Below the pieces are notes generated by a model. It saw only the letters and a list, made by a program, of their open reading frames with translations, ran no database searches and was not told the DNA's origin. A DNA stretch of 7,031 bases from Anaerolineales bacterium (GTDB lineage Bacteria > Chloroflexota > Anaerolineae > Anaerolineales > UBA11657). Shown one piece after another: positions 6,455 through 7,031 of this stretch (position 1 is its first letter; each line of letters starts with the position of its first letter). A program made the translations under genes and the position numbers. The DNA lies in NCBI GenBank assembly GCA_947503585.1, contig CANNEJ010000074.1:1-7031 (forward strand), written 5' to 3'.

Positions 6455-7031
6455 ATGCAATACGAACCGGTCATCGGGCTCGAGGTGCATGCCGAGCTGC
6501 TGACGCGCTCCAAAATGTATTGCGCGTGCGCCGTGGTGGACTCCACGGTGGCCGAGCCCAACCGCTATGTGTGCCCCGTTTGCGCCGGCATGCCGGGCAC
6601 CTTGCCGGTCATCAACCAGCGCGCAATTGAGTTTGCGCTGCGCGTGGCGCTGGCGCTCAACTGCGAGGTTGCGCCGGTGAATGTGTTTGCGCGCAAAAAT
6701 TATTTTTATCCGGATCTGCCAAAGGGTTACCAGATTTCACAGTACGAGCTGCCGCTGGCGCGCAATGGCTTTGTGCTGCTGGCCACCGCTGATGGCGAGC
6801 GGCGCGTGCGCATTCGGCGGGTGCACCTGGAGGAGGATACGGGCAAACTGTTTCACATTGATGGTGCCGACGGCAGCGTGCCGGCCTCGCTGGTGGACCT
6901 CAACCGGGCGGGGGTGCCGCTGCTGGAAATTGTGACCGAGCCGGATATCACCTCCGTGGCGGAGCTGGAGGCGTACGCCAAGAAGCTGCGCAGTGTGCTG
7001 CGCTATCTGGGCGTGAACAACGGCGACATGG
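6455..7031 (+). CDS. gatB: Aspartyl/glutamyl-tRNA amidotransferase subunit B, partial: C-terminus beyond right edge
   Basis: The frame from ATG 6455 is open for 192 codons to the window edge and is the N-terminal cradle domain of GatB (usual length about 475-490). It begins MQYEPVIGLEVHAEL; Glu10 and His12 match metal/active-site residues of characterised GatB. Four cysteines at 23, 25, 40 and 43 (MYCACA and VCPVCAGMPGTLP) form the CxC...CxxC set that binds zinc in some GatB proteins. ARKNYFYPDLPKGYQISQY (79-97), RRVHLEEDTGKL (121-132) and SLVDLNRAGVPLLEIVTEPD (145-164) are strongly conserved family blocks. GatB phosphorylates the misacylated aminoacyl-tRNA and replaces the phosphate with ammonia from GatA. 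It lies 3 bases after the aminotransferase stop, with no clear Shine-Dalgarno, so translational coupling is likely. Its tRNA-binding tail is outside the window. Confidence 0.97.
   Translation, partial: MQYEPVIGLEVHAELLTRSKMYCACAVVDSTVAEPNRYVCPVCAGMPGTLPVINQRAIEFALRVALALNCEVAPVNVFARKNYFYPDLPKGYQISQYELPLARNGFVLLATADGERRVRIRRVHLEEDTGKLFHIDGADGSVPASLVDLNRAGVPLLEIVTEPDITSVAELEAYAKKLRSVLRYLGVNNGDM

Noticed and set aside
5765..6490. 241-codon minus-strand open frame inside the aminotransferase gene
   Set aside because: It is a shadow frame of GC-rich coding DNA, rich in His and Arg, covering conserved aminotransferase motifs on the other strand.

Overview
This is a GC-rich bacterial window of ordinary housekeeping content, densely packed with genes. 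The base composition, the GT-C membrane glycosyltransferase and the style of the sugar nucleotidyltransferase all recall Chloroflexota (Anaerolineae-like lineages). That assignment is a low-confidence inference from remembered family features, because the window contains no rRNA or other marker gene.

Layout: bases 1-895 carry the N-terminal 298 residues of a minus-strand, multi-pass membrane glycosyltransferase that runs off the left edge. A divergent intergenic region (896-1069) separates it from a plus-strand cluster that fills the rest of the window. The cluster order is gatC, gatA, a sugar-1-phosphate nucleotidyltransferase with a C-terminal left-handed beta-helix, a small 73-residue protein, alanine dehydrogenase (ald), a class I/II PLP aminotransferase, and the first 192 residues of gatB, which runs off the right edge. 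Gaps are short (overlap to 57 bases), so co-transcription of all or most of it is plausible.

How the genes work together: GatC, GatA and GatB form the tRNA-dependent amidotransferase that converts Glu-tRNA(Gln), and in many organisms Asp-tRNA(Asn), to the correct amidated form. GatA supplies ammonia and GatB is the kinase/amidotransferase subunit. Between gatA and gatB lie four genes with no obvious role in that reaction. Two of them, ald and the aminotransferase, could together move amino groups between ammonia, alanine and other amino acids. The nucleotidyltransferase would make an activated sugar for the envelope, a theme shared with the divergent glycosyltransferase.

I found no rRNA, tRNA, CRISPR array, mobile element or convincing terminator. 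I did not find a clearly novel system. The points most worth a second look are the split gatCA...gatB arrangement, a probable near-leaderless start for gatC, and the small overlapping gene after the nucleotidyltransferase.
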